Positions 37,101 to 47,542 of a stretch of 64,000 bases of DNA are shown piece after piece. Each line of letters begins with the position of its first letter. The stretch's first letter is position 1. The stretch comes from Theobroma cacao (taxonomy: Eukaryota; Streptophyta; Magnoliopsida; Malvales; Malvaceae), in NCBI RefSeq assembly GCF_000208745.1, contig NC_030858.1, positions 328,597 to 392,596 of the forward strand, written 5' to 3'. A program made the translations under genes and the position numbers. The notes under the pieces are model-generated. The model was given only the letters and a program-made list of their open reading frames with translations. It ran no database searches and was not told the origin of the DNA.

Positions 37101-38660
37101 AAATTAATCTCTGAAAGTTCAAAAGGAAAGAAAAGGCAATTTCTTATCAGAGTTAAAATTGCTTATGGTTATACACAGAGACAGTTGCCATGAGAGGTTG
37201 ATAGACAGAAAGAACAAGGAATTGGGAATTAAAATGAATTTGAAAGCTGGTAGCTTTATTGGAAGTGAACAACCTTCTTAACTAACTAACCTCATAAAAA
37301 ATCCAACTGAATATTTAGCTGTGTCCCATTACTTGGTTTGAATTGTAACAGATCATCAAATTAATATCAGCACACTTTTGTTTTCATGCCCTAATTATAT
37401 ACATTAAACATTGTACCAAAATTTAAACATGTAAATACAGCATCATAGAATGGATAAGAGATTGCTACAAAACACATTTATTAATCAGCAAAAATGGTAA
37501 TTCTATACTGCAGATGCATATATTTACCTTGAGTTTGAGAAGCTCGTGCAGCTTCAAATTCATTTTGTAGACGCTCAAATATCATCTTATCAGAATCCCT
37601 ATCAAGCCACCACCATTTAGAGCATCAATCCTCTAAGAACCACAAAATTTCACATTCATGTGACATTTTAACGAAAAGCTAACTATGGCCAGAAATATTC
37701 ACATGAAAGATGACATATAATAAAATATAAATTCCTAAAGTCAATAAAACATTCAGCACCGAGCAAACAAGGGTGGACAATACAAAACTTTATGCCTTTG
37801 TCACACTAGGACCACATTTAACACAAAACTAAAACAAAAGCCAGATATATGCACATGAAACATGCGAACTCACTATAGTGGCCAAAAAGATTCAACATCA
37901 AGCCACTAAGGATAAACATAAAACTTAATGCCTAGGTTTTGGCTTATACATAAAAAATCTCAGATTTTCATGCATCGGCCAACTCTTTTTCTTCTTCAAT
38001 GCCCTCTAAGAGATACCATTGCACAAACCCCGCATAACTCGATATTTAACAATTTCTATAGAATATTGACCATGAAAGGATCAGACATCCCACTTCCAAA
38101 ATTCAGAACTTGAAATAAACGTTGGAAGCCAAACTCCTAGTGGTAGAGAGAAAAGCTTTATCAATGGCCTTTTCAAAGTAACAGATGATAGAAACGGAAA
38201 AGAATAGTAGCACTTCCATCAGCTTTCTACTCTTATCAGTTGCCCAAGCCTAGGTACTGACAGCTCGGTTCATAACATCGATACGAAATCAGCAGTCCAA
38301 GGCAAGTACCTATAAGCCATAACAGCCATGAATTTCGGCTAATTTACAAAGAATAGCAATTATACCTGGACAGACGGTCTGTCAGTTGGGCATGCCTTTT
38401 GACAACATTTTCAACTACACAGAAGCAAAAGTCAATTCAATTTCTGTAGAAACGGCAATCTTATACACATGTGGAATTATAAGAAGAAGAAAGAGATCTT
38501 AGTTACATCTAGCTCGCGTAGTCTCCAACCTAAAATCTTCCTCTTGCATAAAATTCTGTAGAAATGGTGAAATATTTACGCAAATTAACTGAGTGTTCAT
38601 GGCTGAAATGAACTAAGCTAATAAACGAAAATGTGACGGAATAATTACCACTTCCCCCAT
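34134..38660 (-). CDS. CENP-O / Mcm21-like kinetochore protein
   Basis: Twelve minus-strand coding exons join in frame: 38649-38660, 38507-38555, 38366-38414, 37528-37598, 37052-37110, 36755-36850, 36252-36309, 35803-35939, 35658-35714, 35331-35428, 34695-34906 and 34134-34183. They give 315 residues. The first coding exon is only 12 bases (MGEV). The N-terminal part is helical (FENVVKRHAQLTDRLSRDSD then FERLQNEFEAARASQTQ) and probably coiled-coil. The middle and end hold VICCLEGTRIGILYETSFA, GEPCELYHCVLESKSFLEKM and VTISLRYADLVSVLPTRVRV. From memory these match the plant protein annotated as a Cenp-O kinetochore component (At5g10710). CENP-O belongs to the constitutive centromere-associated network (COMA complex) in animals and fungi; the plant role is little studied. 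The identification is by recalled pattern, not alignment, but the gene model is strong because every junction keeps frame. Four site II motifs lie upstream. Confidence 0.78.
35944..35993 (-). repeat. 25 bp tandem duplication beside a CENP-O-like splice acceptor
   Basis: Two adjacent copies with a 25-base period, each containing ATTACAGAAACAAGAATTGT, lie in the intron immediately upstream (in transcript sense) of the exon starting at 35939. The duplication repeats the pyrimidine-rich sequence close to the acceptor. Confidence 0.75.
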
Positions 38661-38794
38661 AACTGGATATCAGTTGTTCGGTGCTGCATGATTTCAAGAG
38701 TTTCAATTCAGGTTACCAATTTACCAGTAACTTAATAATCAAAAATAGCGATATTCGCGCATGCAAAATTGATAGAAGCAAAATATAAAAAATA

Positions 38795-38826
38795 TAATGA
38801 TAATAATAATAATAATAATAATAATA
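38795..38826 (+). repeat. AAT trinucleotide microsatellite
   Basis: About ten tandem AAT/ATA units lie in the leader or promoter of the CENP-O-like gene, 135-165 bases upstream of its ATG. The repeat is likely polymorphic. Confidence 0.85.
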
Positions 38827-38994
38827 TTCGAATTTCCATTTTACCAGTTCAAGCGTTGCCACCAATCTGCAGCAATTCGGAGAAAGGGACCCAAACTCGA
38901 CGACTAATTGCGGTCTGTTTTCTTTGTATTAAGCCCTAAAACAAGGAAGAAGAAAGAGGAGGAGGAAGGCTCTGTTTGTTCTCTGTTTTCTTTG

Positions 38995-39076
38995 TGGGCT
39001 CGAATAAATCAGGAATTGGGCCTCCATTTTTCCTTTTCCCTACATGAATTGGGCTAAACCCAAACCTTTTTGGGCC
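38995..39076. promoter_or_regulatory. Cluster of four site II (TGGGCC/T) motifs
   Basis: TGGGCT at 38995-39000, TGGGCC at 39017-39022, TGGGCT at 39050-39055 and TGGGCC at 39071-39076 lie 335-416 bases upstream of the CENP-O-like ATG. Site II elements are bound by TCP factors and occur in promoters of proliferation and ribosomal genes; function here is inferred. Confidence 0.55.
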
Positions 39077-39764
39077 TCCTGGTCTCTTTCTCTTAGGTTC
39101 TTGACCCATCGATTCAGTCGATTAAATTTTAAAATTTCAAAACTCAGAGTAATTAAGTTTTTTATAGAAAAATAATCAAATCAATCAAACTATGTCTTAA
39201 AATTGAAATAGTCGAAACGGACTTATGTTCAATCAGTTCAGTTAATTTGATCGATTTTATCATTTTTTATTAATAATATAATATTAATTTTATATTAATA
39301 ATAACATATATTGATAATTAATAAGTTAAATAATATTATATTAAAAATTTTAATACTATTAATTGTCAATTTTTATCTATTCCATTTTCAATTTTGAACA
39401 TCAAAAAATGATTAAATAAATCAAATAATTAATTAAAAACGAAATAAAAAAATCAAACCGAATTCAATTTATTTTGATCGATTTATTCCGATGAAACTTA
39501 TTACTGCTCAATTCTACCTATTATTGGGCCAATGCTTCATGTTTTAAAGAAATGATATGACTCTCTTGAGATCATATTCATTTCAATTATCATGGTTAAT
39601 GGTTAATGGTTAATTTTTTCAAGAGTAAATTTTATCCATAATTTTTATGATATTAATTTTTTTCTCATAATATTTTTTATGAAATTTTGTTCTCAATTAA
39701 CAATGTGTAATTCATTTATATGTGCTTCACTAAATATTAATATATGAATTGAAGTGGTTAATAG

Positions 39765-40483
39765 TAGACCTGGCAATTCGTGTTAACGTGTCAGATACGA
39801 TTAGACACGAAACACGTTAAAACTAAACACGAACACGACTCGTTTAACATTCGTGTTTTAAATTTGAAATATATACACGTACACGTTTAATATATGTGTA
39901 ACACGACACGACACGATTAACACATTTACTAAATGTGTTAATATACGACACAACACGATTAATAACACATTTAACACGATTAAATAAAAATATTTATAAT
40001 TAAATATAATTTTATTATTTAAATTTAAAATCTATAATTATAAAAATAATTATAATAAAACAAAAATAATAATAACATCAAATAATCACTAAAAGTTAAA
40101 AATTAGGATTAAGCATGTATAATTATATTATACCTTTTATAAAATTAAAAAAACTTATTAAAATAATTATTTAAAATTATTTATACAATGTTAAAATAGT
40201 TTTTAACTATTAATTTTTAATAGGTTAATAAATGTGTCACGTATATATGTTTAAACACGATAACACGATTAAATACAATAACATAATTAAATACGATAAC
40301 ACGATTATATAAACGTATTTAAACGTGTTTGTCATATCAGACACATTAAAACACGAAAATTTACGTGTCTTAACGTGTCTGACATGATTAGACACGAAAC
40401 ACGTTAACACTAAATCCAAAACCTATTTAATCGGTGTCTTCTTGTGTCATGTTAACGTGTCGTATTCAAAATTATCAGGTCTA
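39765..40483. mobile_element. hAT-type MITE (non-autonomous DNA transposon), 719 bp
   Basis: The element begins TAGACCTGGCAATT and ends with its imperfect inverse, AATTATCAGGTCTA. It is flanked on both sides by the same 8 bases, GTTAATAG (39757-39764 and 40484-40491), which is the target-site duplication length of hAT transposases. The outer 8 bases of the terminal inverted repeats match exactly. Inside are many ACACGA/AACACGTT words and a near-identical direct repeat of about 40 bases near each end (39788-39828 and 40375-40414), both containing GATTAGACACGAAACACGTT. No transposase reading frame is present, so it would need a transposase supplied by an autonomous relative. The perfect duplication suggests the insertion is not very old. 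Confidence 0.85.
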
Positions 40484-41730
40484 GTTAATAGTAACCAACT
40501 AGAAGAGAACATTGGACCACCATTGGAGGATCACACACTCTGCTTCCCTTGAAGTGGCAACTAATATCAGTACAAAAACTACCAGTTTCCTAAACCCTAC
40601 TCGGAAAAAGCTATCATCAGGTGGGATTTGCATATAATCATAAAAATAATTGCCCAATTTTCTAGATCTTTTCTGTCTCTATTATACAATAAATTGAAAG
40701 TTCAATGCATTCGAAGATTAATCGATTTTGATCGAATAAATTTGATTAATTTAACTTTAATTTATAATTAATTGAATAAATTTTAATTATTTCTCAATTA
40801 TTATGCTTTAAAATTTTCAATTTAATTTAACTGAAAAACCGATGCATTAATAATTATAACATGGTAAACTGGACATTACTTAGAACACAGGATGATGGAA
40901 ACTATTCTATAACGGAACTACTTTTGCCAAGACAAAGATCGTCGGACCCGACAATGAAGAAAATGGGTCGTCTGCTAATGTTATCCTTTGATAAGTTGCA
41001 AAGGGATAATAAATTGACAAAACAACCTTGTCCTCCATGGATTCCCACACTAGAAGAGAAAGAACAATGCCACATTTCGCCTTTTCTTTTTAAATTCTCT
41101 ATCTTATTTGGTTTGAGTATCTGTTTCGATATATACATTTATTTACTCAATAGCATATTATTTAAAATAAAATATAGCTATAGAATTTTTTTTTTTTAAA
41201 AATAACATGTTTGCCTATATTGGGTTGTATTATTTGTTTGTTTTCATGGTCAAACCCTTTTTTGTAGACAACATTTTCTTTTTTATTTTGTTTTGAAGAT
41301 GCAGTAGCATCACTTATTAAGTATACTAAATATGTTTTTCCAATTTTAATTATTTGAAAACACAACAAAACATTGCTAAAACAAAGAAAGCGCAAAACAT
41401 TTCCCAAAAAACCCAAAATTAATGAGGGAAATTTTCAAATTTGAATAATAATAAAAAATTATATTTAATCTACTACCCGCATATAATATTTATACAAAAT
41501 ACTATTTCATTATCACTTAAATGATGAAATGTCACCTTGTTATTGCGTAAAAACAAAATTTTTTAAATTATGAATATTTATTTTAATTTTAAAATGTATT
41601 TATTTATCAACAAAATAATAATATTTAATTAAATAATGATATAAAAAACACAAAAAAAAAGAAATGAAACACGTTTACACTTAAAAGGAACACAAGGTGA
41701 AGTCGAAGACATAGCGAGAAAGAAGGGAGC

Positions 41731-41849
41731 GAAGAGAGAGAGAGAGAGAGAGGAGGGAGGGAACGAAAGGAAAAGAAAGAAATAAGAGAAGAAACACACA
41801 TTAATATACATATTTTATATACAAAAGAAGAAGAGAGAGAGAGAGAGAA
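41731..41849 (+). repeat. GA/AG repeats in the ADA1-like leader
   Basis: Two GA runs, near 41731-41752 and 41832-41849, lie within the purine-rich leader upstream of the splice donor at 42145. They explain the long low-complexity antisense reading frames in this interval. Confidence 0.8.
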
Positions 41850-42875
41850 GAAAAAAAAAAAGAAAAGAGAAATTAAAATAATAGCAGCGAGGGATCGAGC
41901 TAAACACAAAACGAAGCGGAGCTGAAATAATAGCAAATCCAGAAGAAGGGAAAGCTCGAAAGGATGGCAAATGCACTCTAAATAAACACAGAAATTAAGA
42001 AAATAGAAAGTAGAGGGAGGAAGCCAAAAAGAATCGAGGCAGCGAGCAATCCAACCCAAACCCAAACCCAGACCCCGACCCCCCCCAACCAACAACTGAG
42101 TGGCACTCGATTTCTCTGCAATTGGTCAAGCAAGTTTGTCTAAGGTCAGCCCTCAATCAATCTTTTTTTTTTTATATTTTTTTCATTACTCTGGAGCTTC
42201 TTTTTTTTGCGCTCTTCATTGCTGCTTTTTTTTTCTCTGCAATTCGTGCTCTGTTCTCAACTCTATCCTACCAACTCCACTGATCTCTTTCCTTCAACTT
42301 CAATTTTTCCAATTCCCAACTGTATTTGTATTTTGAATTAGACTGTAAAAGAAACCTTGGGTTTTAATTGCTGCAGTGATTTTATTTACGGTTCGTGCTG
42401 TTCCGCTTGAGACGAGGCAGGGGCTGTTGTTTCTTTCTTTTGCTTTTTCAAGTTCGGTGATACCGACTTTAGGGTTTTGATTTGTTCTTTGCTTTATTCA
42501 ATTCGGCTTTGTTTAGTAGGGTTTCTGGTAACCACTCAACTGGAGTTTGATCCCTAGGGTTTTGGTTCTCCGAAGATGAGATTTGGGTTTGCATTGTATG
42601 GTTTCTCCGTGGGCCAATTTAGGGATGTTTGGAAACTGAAATAACCCTATCCACCTTGGGAATTGTGAGTTCTTTTTGCCTTTCTTTTTCTGGGATTTCG
42701 TCCTTGCTGTTTTACTCTCAATATGCAGAGATTGAGAGTTTGATTTGCATTGTATGGTATGCAAATTGGTGATTTTGGACTTGTTTGGTGGTGGAGAAAG
42801 CTGTAAATTGGGGTGGAATTGGGTTTCAGTGGTTTTGTAGTTCTGTGAATGGTGTAGGAATCTGCTTATTGAGCA

Positions 42876-44138
42876 ATGCAACCGCAGCAGGGCTCTAGAA
42901 TTGATTTAGGCGAATTGAAAGCTCAGATAGTGAAGAAGATTGGGGCTGAGAGGTCAAAAAGGTATTTTAGTAATTTGAGTAGGTTTTTAAGTCAGAAGCT
43001 CAGTAAAAGTGAGTTCGATAAGTCATGCTACCGCATTCTTGGGAGGGAGAACCTGCCACTTCATAATCAGTTGATACGATCAATCTTGAAAAATGCATGC
43101 CAGGCTAAGACTCCGCCACCAGTTCATGAAGCGGGTCCCGCAAAATCTTTGATACAAACTGTGAAAAGTTTTCCTGGTAGAGAAGATGGACATGAACAAA
43201 CTGGATCCCTTGTTCCCAATCAGAATCCAAATATGGTCAGTTGGTCAAATGGGGTTTTGCCAGTATCGTCCCCACGAAAGGTTAGGTCTGGAATACGGGA
43301 TAGAAAGCTCAGGGATAGGCCCAGCCCGTTGGGGCCAAATGGTAAAGTTGAGAGTGTCTCACTTCAATCAATGGGTACGGAAGACAATGGCAATAAATTG
43401 GGTATAGAAAATGGGGGTTTGACTCCATATGATTATCAAAGACCAGTGCAACATCTTCAAGCAGTTGCCGAGCAACTTGAAATTGAAAGAGAAGGTTTAG
43501 TGCGATCCACAGAAAAACCGAGGGTGCCTACTAAGGATCAGACTGAAGGAGCCATTGTTGAAGATGGGGAGGAGGTGGAGCAAGCTAACCACATTAATCT
43601 CTCTAGAAGTCCTCTGCTCGCACCACTTGGGATTCCATTTTGCTCCGCTAGTGTTGGTGGGACCCGCAAAGCTATACCATTGGTTAGCAGTGGCGACTTC
43701 ATTAGCTACTATGACAGTGGCGGTTTGTATGACACTGAGACATTGAAGAAACGTATGGAGCAGATTGCGGCAGCGCAGGGCCTTGGAGGGGTTTCTGTGG
43801 AATCTGCTAGTATGTTGAATAACATGTTGGATGTATACTTGAAGAAACTGATCAGGTCATGTGTTGATTTGGCGGGATCAAGGTCTACACATCAGTTGAG
43901 AAAGCACTCTGCCCACAAGCAGCAGCCTCAAGGCAAGCTTGTTAATGGGATGTGGCCAAGTAATCACTTGCATATGCAGAGTAGCTCTGGGCCTGCAGAA
44001 GTTATGCAGGAACAGGGGCAGCGGTGCTCAATATCTTTGCTTGATTTCAAAGTGGCAATGGAGCTAAATCCCCAGCAGCTGGGTGAAGATTGGCCATTGC
44101 TGCTGGAAAAAACTTGTATGCATTCGATGGAAGAATGA
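42876..44138 (+). CDS. SAGA complex subunit ADA1/TADA1-like protein
   Basis: A single coding exon encodes 420 residues; the ATG at 42876 follows a predicted leader intron (donor 42145, likely acceptor 42857). The N-terminus (RIDLGELKAQIVKKIGAERS, RYFSNLSRFLSQKLSKSEFD, CYRILGRENLPLHNQLIRSI) is the SAGA-Tad1 signature, a helical module. A histone-fold-like segment lies near residues 300-330 (LGGVSVESASMLNNMLDVYL). The tail LNPQQLGEDWPLLLEK is also conserved in my memory of the Arabidopsis pair At4g31440/At2g24530. By family knowledge ADA1 is a structural core subunit of the SAGA histone acetyltransferase coactivator and pairs with TAF12 through its histone fold. The middle is Ser/Pro-rich and probably disordered. 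The intronless coding region with a leader intron is usual for plant members. A five-codon uORF at 41964-41981 would lie in the leader if transcription starts upstream of it. Confidence 0.88.
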   Translation: MQPQQGSRIDLGELKAQIVKKIGAERSKRYFSNLSRFLSQKLSKSEFDKSCYRILGRENLPLHNQLIRSILKNACQAKTPPPVHEAGPAKSLIQTVKSFPGREDGHEQTGSLVPNQNPNMVSWSNGVLPVSSPRKVRSGIRDRKLRDRPSPLGPNGKVESVSLQSMGTEDNGNKLGIENGGLTPYDYQRPVQHLQAVAEQLEIEREGLVRSTEKPRVPTKDQTEGAIVEDGEEVEQANHINLSRSPLLAPLGIPFCSASVGGTRKAIPLVSSGDFISYYDSGGLYDTETLKKRMEQIAAAQGLGGVSVESASMLNNMLDVYLKKLIRSCVDLAGSRSTHQLRKHSAHKQQPQGKLVNGMWPSNHLHMQSSSGPAEVMQEQGQRCSISLLDFKVAMELNPQQLGEDWPLLLEKTCMHSMEE

Positions 44139-47100
44139 AATATCCTACAAAGATTTGTTTATCCTGAAGCTGTGATTGCATCTGTCCATTCTGGTTCAAT
44201 GTGCTTGACAAATGTTGAACACTGAAGCTCCCACGTCTTCTCCATTACCGACACGAACCAGATGGCAGCCACTCGGATAAATCTCTGGCCCTTGCAAGAT
44301 GAAATTATGAGTTTGAGTGTCGGAATGTCTGTACTCCTGCTGCAGAGCCAGGATGGATCAGAAAATTATTTTTGAGCAACTGAGCTAAGGTGCTTAACAA
44401 GGAAGTGCTTATAACTGGTTGCTCTGTTGTACGATTAGCATTGTTGTTGGCTGTCTTCTGCCATCTCAACAGATCTCAAGCTTTTCTTGTAATTTACAGC
44501 CAATGAGGAGGAAATCTATTAAAGTTTTGCAGGGATACTGTTTTGTAGCTTGGTGAAAGGTAAAATTACTTATGTGAGAGCTGCAGCATTGCTCTGTATG
44601 TAATTTTAAAATCTGAGAATTGATTGAATTCCAATATTAATAACAAATTGGCATCCATTAAATTGTCCATGGTGGTTTATTTTAGATGTTTCTGCTAAAT
44701 GACCCCTGAAAGATCTATTTGCTTAGCTCTGATGCCATGCTCTTGTGGAGTTTCTGACGTGCTGATTTGGTGGCATACAGTTTTCATATTGCTCAAACCA
44801 CTGTTCTTGACTGTTGATTAGATATGTATGCAGTTGCATGTTTCTTAAATTTCATTTAGCTAATATATACATGTGTGTGTGTGTGTGTGTGTGTGTACAT
44901 TTTTTGCTAATCTATTGGAGGAGTGAACAATGTAGAGAGAAAATAAAAAAACAGAAAGAAGAAGAAAAGAAACGAGAGGGAGGGAGAGATGGAGATAGAG
45001 AGAGACATATCCAACTAAAAATTAAACATGGCAGGTCTACAGCATCAGTTGATTTTCAAAAGTACTATATGGCTTGTTGAGTGACTTGGTATCAGGCTAG
45101 TAATAAAACAAATTTTATAGAGTTGCTTACTCTGATCTTACATATGTCAAGCAGTTACTACACATTGTTTGAATCTGAAGCTGGCCAAACTTAATTGATC
45201 TTAAGCTCTATAAGTTGGGATATTTTGGTCCCTGCAAAAGCATCATGCTAGGTTTTTTTGCAGAGTGCTTGCTATTTTCAGCAAGTATTCTGTGGACCAA
45301 ATCATCCAATCTGCATTCTGATGTCTGACTATCTGGAACAGGAAAAGGGCAGTTGTAGATGAAGAGGATTGCTTGGTGACTATAAGAAGTACAAGTTTCT
45401 CAACATTGGATGAGAAATATTCTGTACCAACAACCCTTCTCTCTTCAGTTGGAGTAGGCACTCTTACTTGCTACTGCTTACAAGAGCATTTTTTCGACTT
45501 CACTCTGCTCTAGATATGAGAGCAATAATTTTGCAATTGTACTTGATGACATGCAAACGCTATCCTTTGTTGAGTTGTCCTTTATTGTTGAGCAGTTTAT
45601 CAATAAAATGTTTTTGGAATTCCATTTTATGTTCAGATAATTAGATTTGCAACTTTCACCACTTCACTTTTGGATTTTTTTATTACATTTTCGTTACTCA
45701 GTATATCATAACCTGAAAACTGTGTTCTCAGTTCCATAATCACTCTTTCAATATTTGCATCGTGACACACTGTAACTATTAGTTGTGCAAAAGTTGGTAA
45801 TGGTAGGTAAGTACTCTTTTTAATTGTTTATGGAAATGTTGTTCCTTTGTTATGCATATACTATGAATCTTTTCCCTATGAGTTACCTAATTGTGTGTCT
45901 GAGGTTGGGGCAAATCTCAATTTGGCAGCTGTTATTAAACATTATTTAGCTGTACGGGTAGGCCAATTTACATGTTGAAGACATCTACATCACTTGTAAA
46001 GGAAAAGTGATGAACCTTATTGCAACATCAATGAATATGTTTGCCATTTTTCTTTCCCTAAATTTGAAAAATTTTACTGGAGTGGCTTTTCTGTTGAAGC
46101 TGCAGAGGAGGTTAACCAGGACCTCACAAAGTTCAGTTATCTTTGTCTCTCTTTTACTCGTATGTTGCATGATGTAGATGGGTCACAATGCTTTGTTTTT
46201 TTGGCCATCAGTGTTAACCACATTAGCCATTTCAGCTATCTGGACCATGCAGAGCTGGTATTGAGGTTCAGTTGATGAACCAGTGAATGATGATTTGATA
46301 TTGTGAAAGTATTGATATTGTGAAAGCACCCTTTCTGATTCAGAGGGACATTATCAAATTAGACTGTCGAGAGTGTCTGAGGGTTTCTGCCTCAAAGCAA
46401 CTGTTTAAACTTTGGAGATGGATTGTTGCCGACGATGCTTTGGAAGATCAATGTAATTACAATTGTTGTATATATCTTAAACCTATAGCAAAAGTTTTAC
46501 AATCCACACCAAATTGCAAGATCCATGATTTAAATATCTAGTCTCATTTTAGTATACAACTTCGGTGGATTTCACGACTTCCTCCTAAAACCGTGACAAA
46601 GAACATGATGAACCAAGAAATCTCCTGCACCTATAGTTACAGAAAAGGTTACTTTTTTAAGCAAATGTCCATCTCCTTTTCCTCCTTTGTATGCTGGGAT
46701 TTTAGTTAGCCATTTTTCTATTACAATAATGGCCCGCAATTCTGATGAAGGTATTGTTTTTCATAGCTTTCTGCACACTAATCTCTGGCACAGGCAACAA
46801 AATCTTATATAACCAAATCAAAAAGCTGAACAAATGCAGGTAAAGCACCAAACTGTGGAACCAGTGAAAATGAAAGGCAGGGCATAGCTTAAAGATTTAG
46901 AAAAAAACAAGTAGGTGCCACCAAAAAGAGTGTCAAAGCCTTTGCATAATTACTCATCGGGTGCTTCCTAAGCCCAAAATTTGAAGCAGAGGGTTGTGTT
47001 TAATTGTAAAAGCGACCGCATGGAATGATTGAAAACAGGGAATTTATGCAGAATTTGATATTACTTATTAAAGGGGAAAATGAGGGAATAAAGAAAAAGG

Positions 47101-47542
47101 AAGTTGCCCATAGGCCATAGCTGTTACTATCACATAAGATCCTGTATCGCTGTTTATCTAACCTTCAAATATCAGCAAATTCCCAATGCATCTACTACCC
47201 TGAGAGAACCACGAAGGAAAAAGTATCTTTGGTTTTGCTAGCAATTATGGAAGGTATGAAAAATAAGTACATCAGGCACCTAATGGACATCTACCAAGAA
47301 GAGAGAAAGAACTGATCAAGCTCAAATTACAGAAGTAATATGTGTATTTTGATTCACATTTCTTTTATGGGTGAATTAAGCTCCAGTGCAGAGCTAAGAG
47401 CACCTGTTTTTATTAGTTGACTGACATGAGAAAGAGATTTGACATTTACAAGGTGATCATAAAATAAAAAATGCTGAAGGGAAGCAATCAATTTGTACAG
47501 AAGAAAACTCGTCCTCTTGCTTTCTATTCAAATTCAACTAAG
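44139..47542. other. 3.4 kb convergent interval between the ADA1-like (+) and RING-H2 (-) genes
   Basis: The first several hundred bases are the ADA1-like 3' UTR. A GT repeat is at 44871-44896, with a purine-rich stretch just after it. A 17-base unit (TGATATTGTGAAAGTAT) is tandemly duplicated at 46296-46329. The right end is the 3' UTR side of the RING gene. No coding gene is supported in the middle on either strand. Confidence 0.55.
44871..44896 (+). repeat. GT dinucleotide microsatellite
   Basis: About twelve uninterrupted GT units lie in the ADA1-like 3' flank. The repeat is likely polymorphic and has no inferred function. Confidence 0.9.

Larger units (their letters stand above)
38661..42875. 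other. Divergent 4.2 kb interval between the CENP-O-like (-) and ADA1-like (+) genes
   Basis: From left to right: the CENP-O-like leader with an AAT microsatellite (about 38795-38826); a site II cluster (38995-39076); very AT-rich DNA with repeated TCGATTTAT/AATCAAA words that look like degraded repeat (39110-39520); three tandem GGTTAAT heptamers (39594-39614); a hAT MITE (39765-40483); and AT-rich spacer to about 41640. The ADA1-like leader follows, purine-rich with GA repeats. Its donor CTAAG|GTCAGC is at 42145 and a likely acceptor GGTGTAG is at 42851-42857. The leader holds a possible five-codon uORF at 41964-41981. Confidence 0.6.

Noticed and set aside
39110..39520. AT-rich block with repeated TCGATTTAT/AATCAAA words as a second transposon upstream of the CENP-O-like gene
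   Set aside because: No matching inverted ends or target-site duplication could be found; left as possible degraded repeat only.
41625..42095. A 156-residue Ser/Leu/Phe-rich antisense frame
   Set aside because: It is antisense to the GA-rich leader of the ADA1-like gene and is low-complexity, with no family resemblance.
45243..45461. A 72-residue minus-strand frame in the ADA1/RING gap
   Set aside because: No family match and no supporting splice or promoter context.
45721..45741. Match to the first 11 bases of miR398 (TGTGTTCTCAG)
   Set aside because: The remaining bases differ and no complementary arm is seen nearby, so there is no hairpin precursor.
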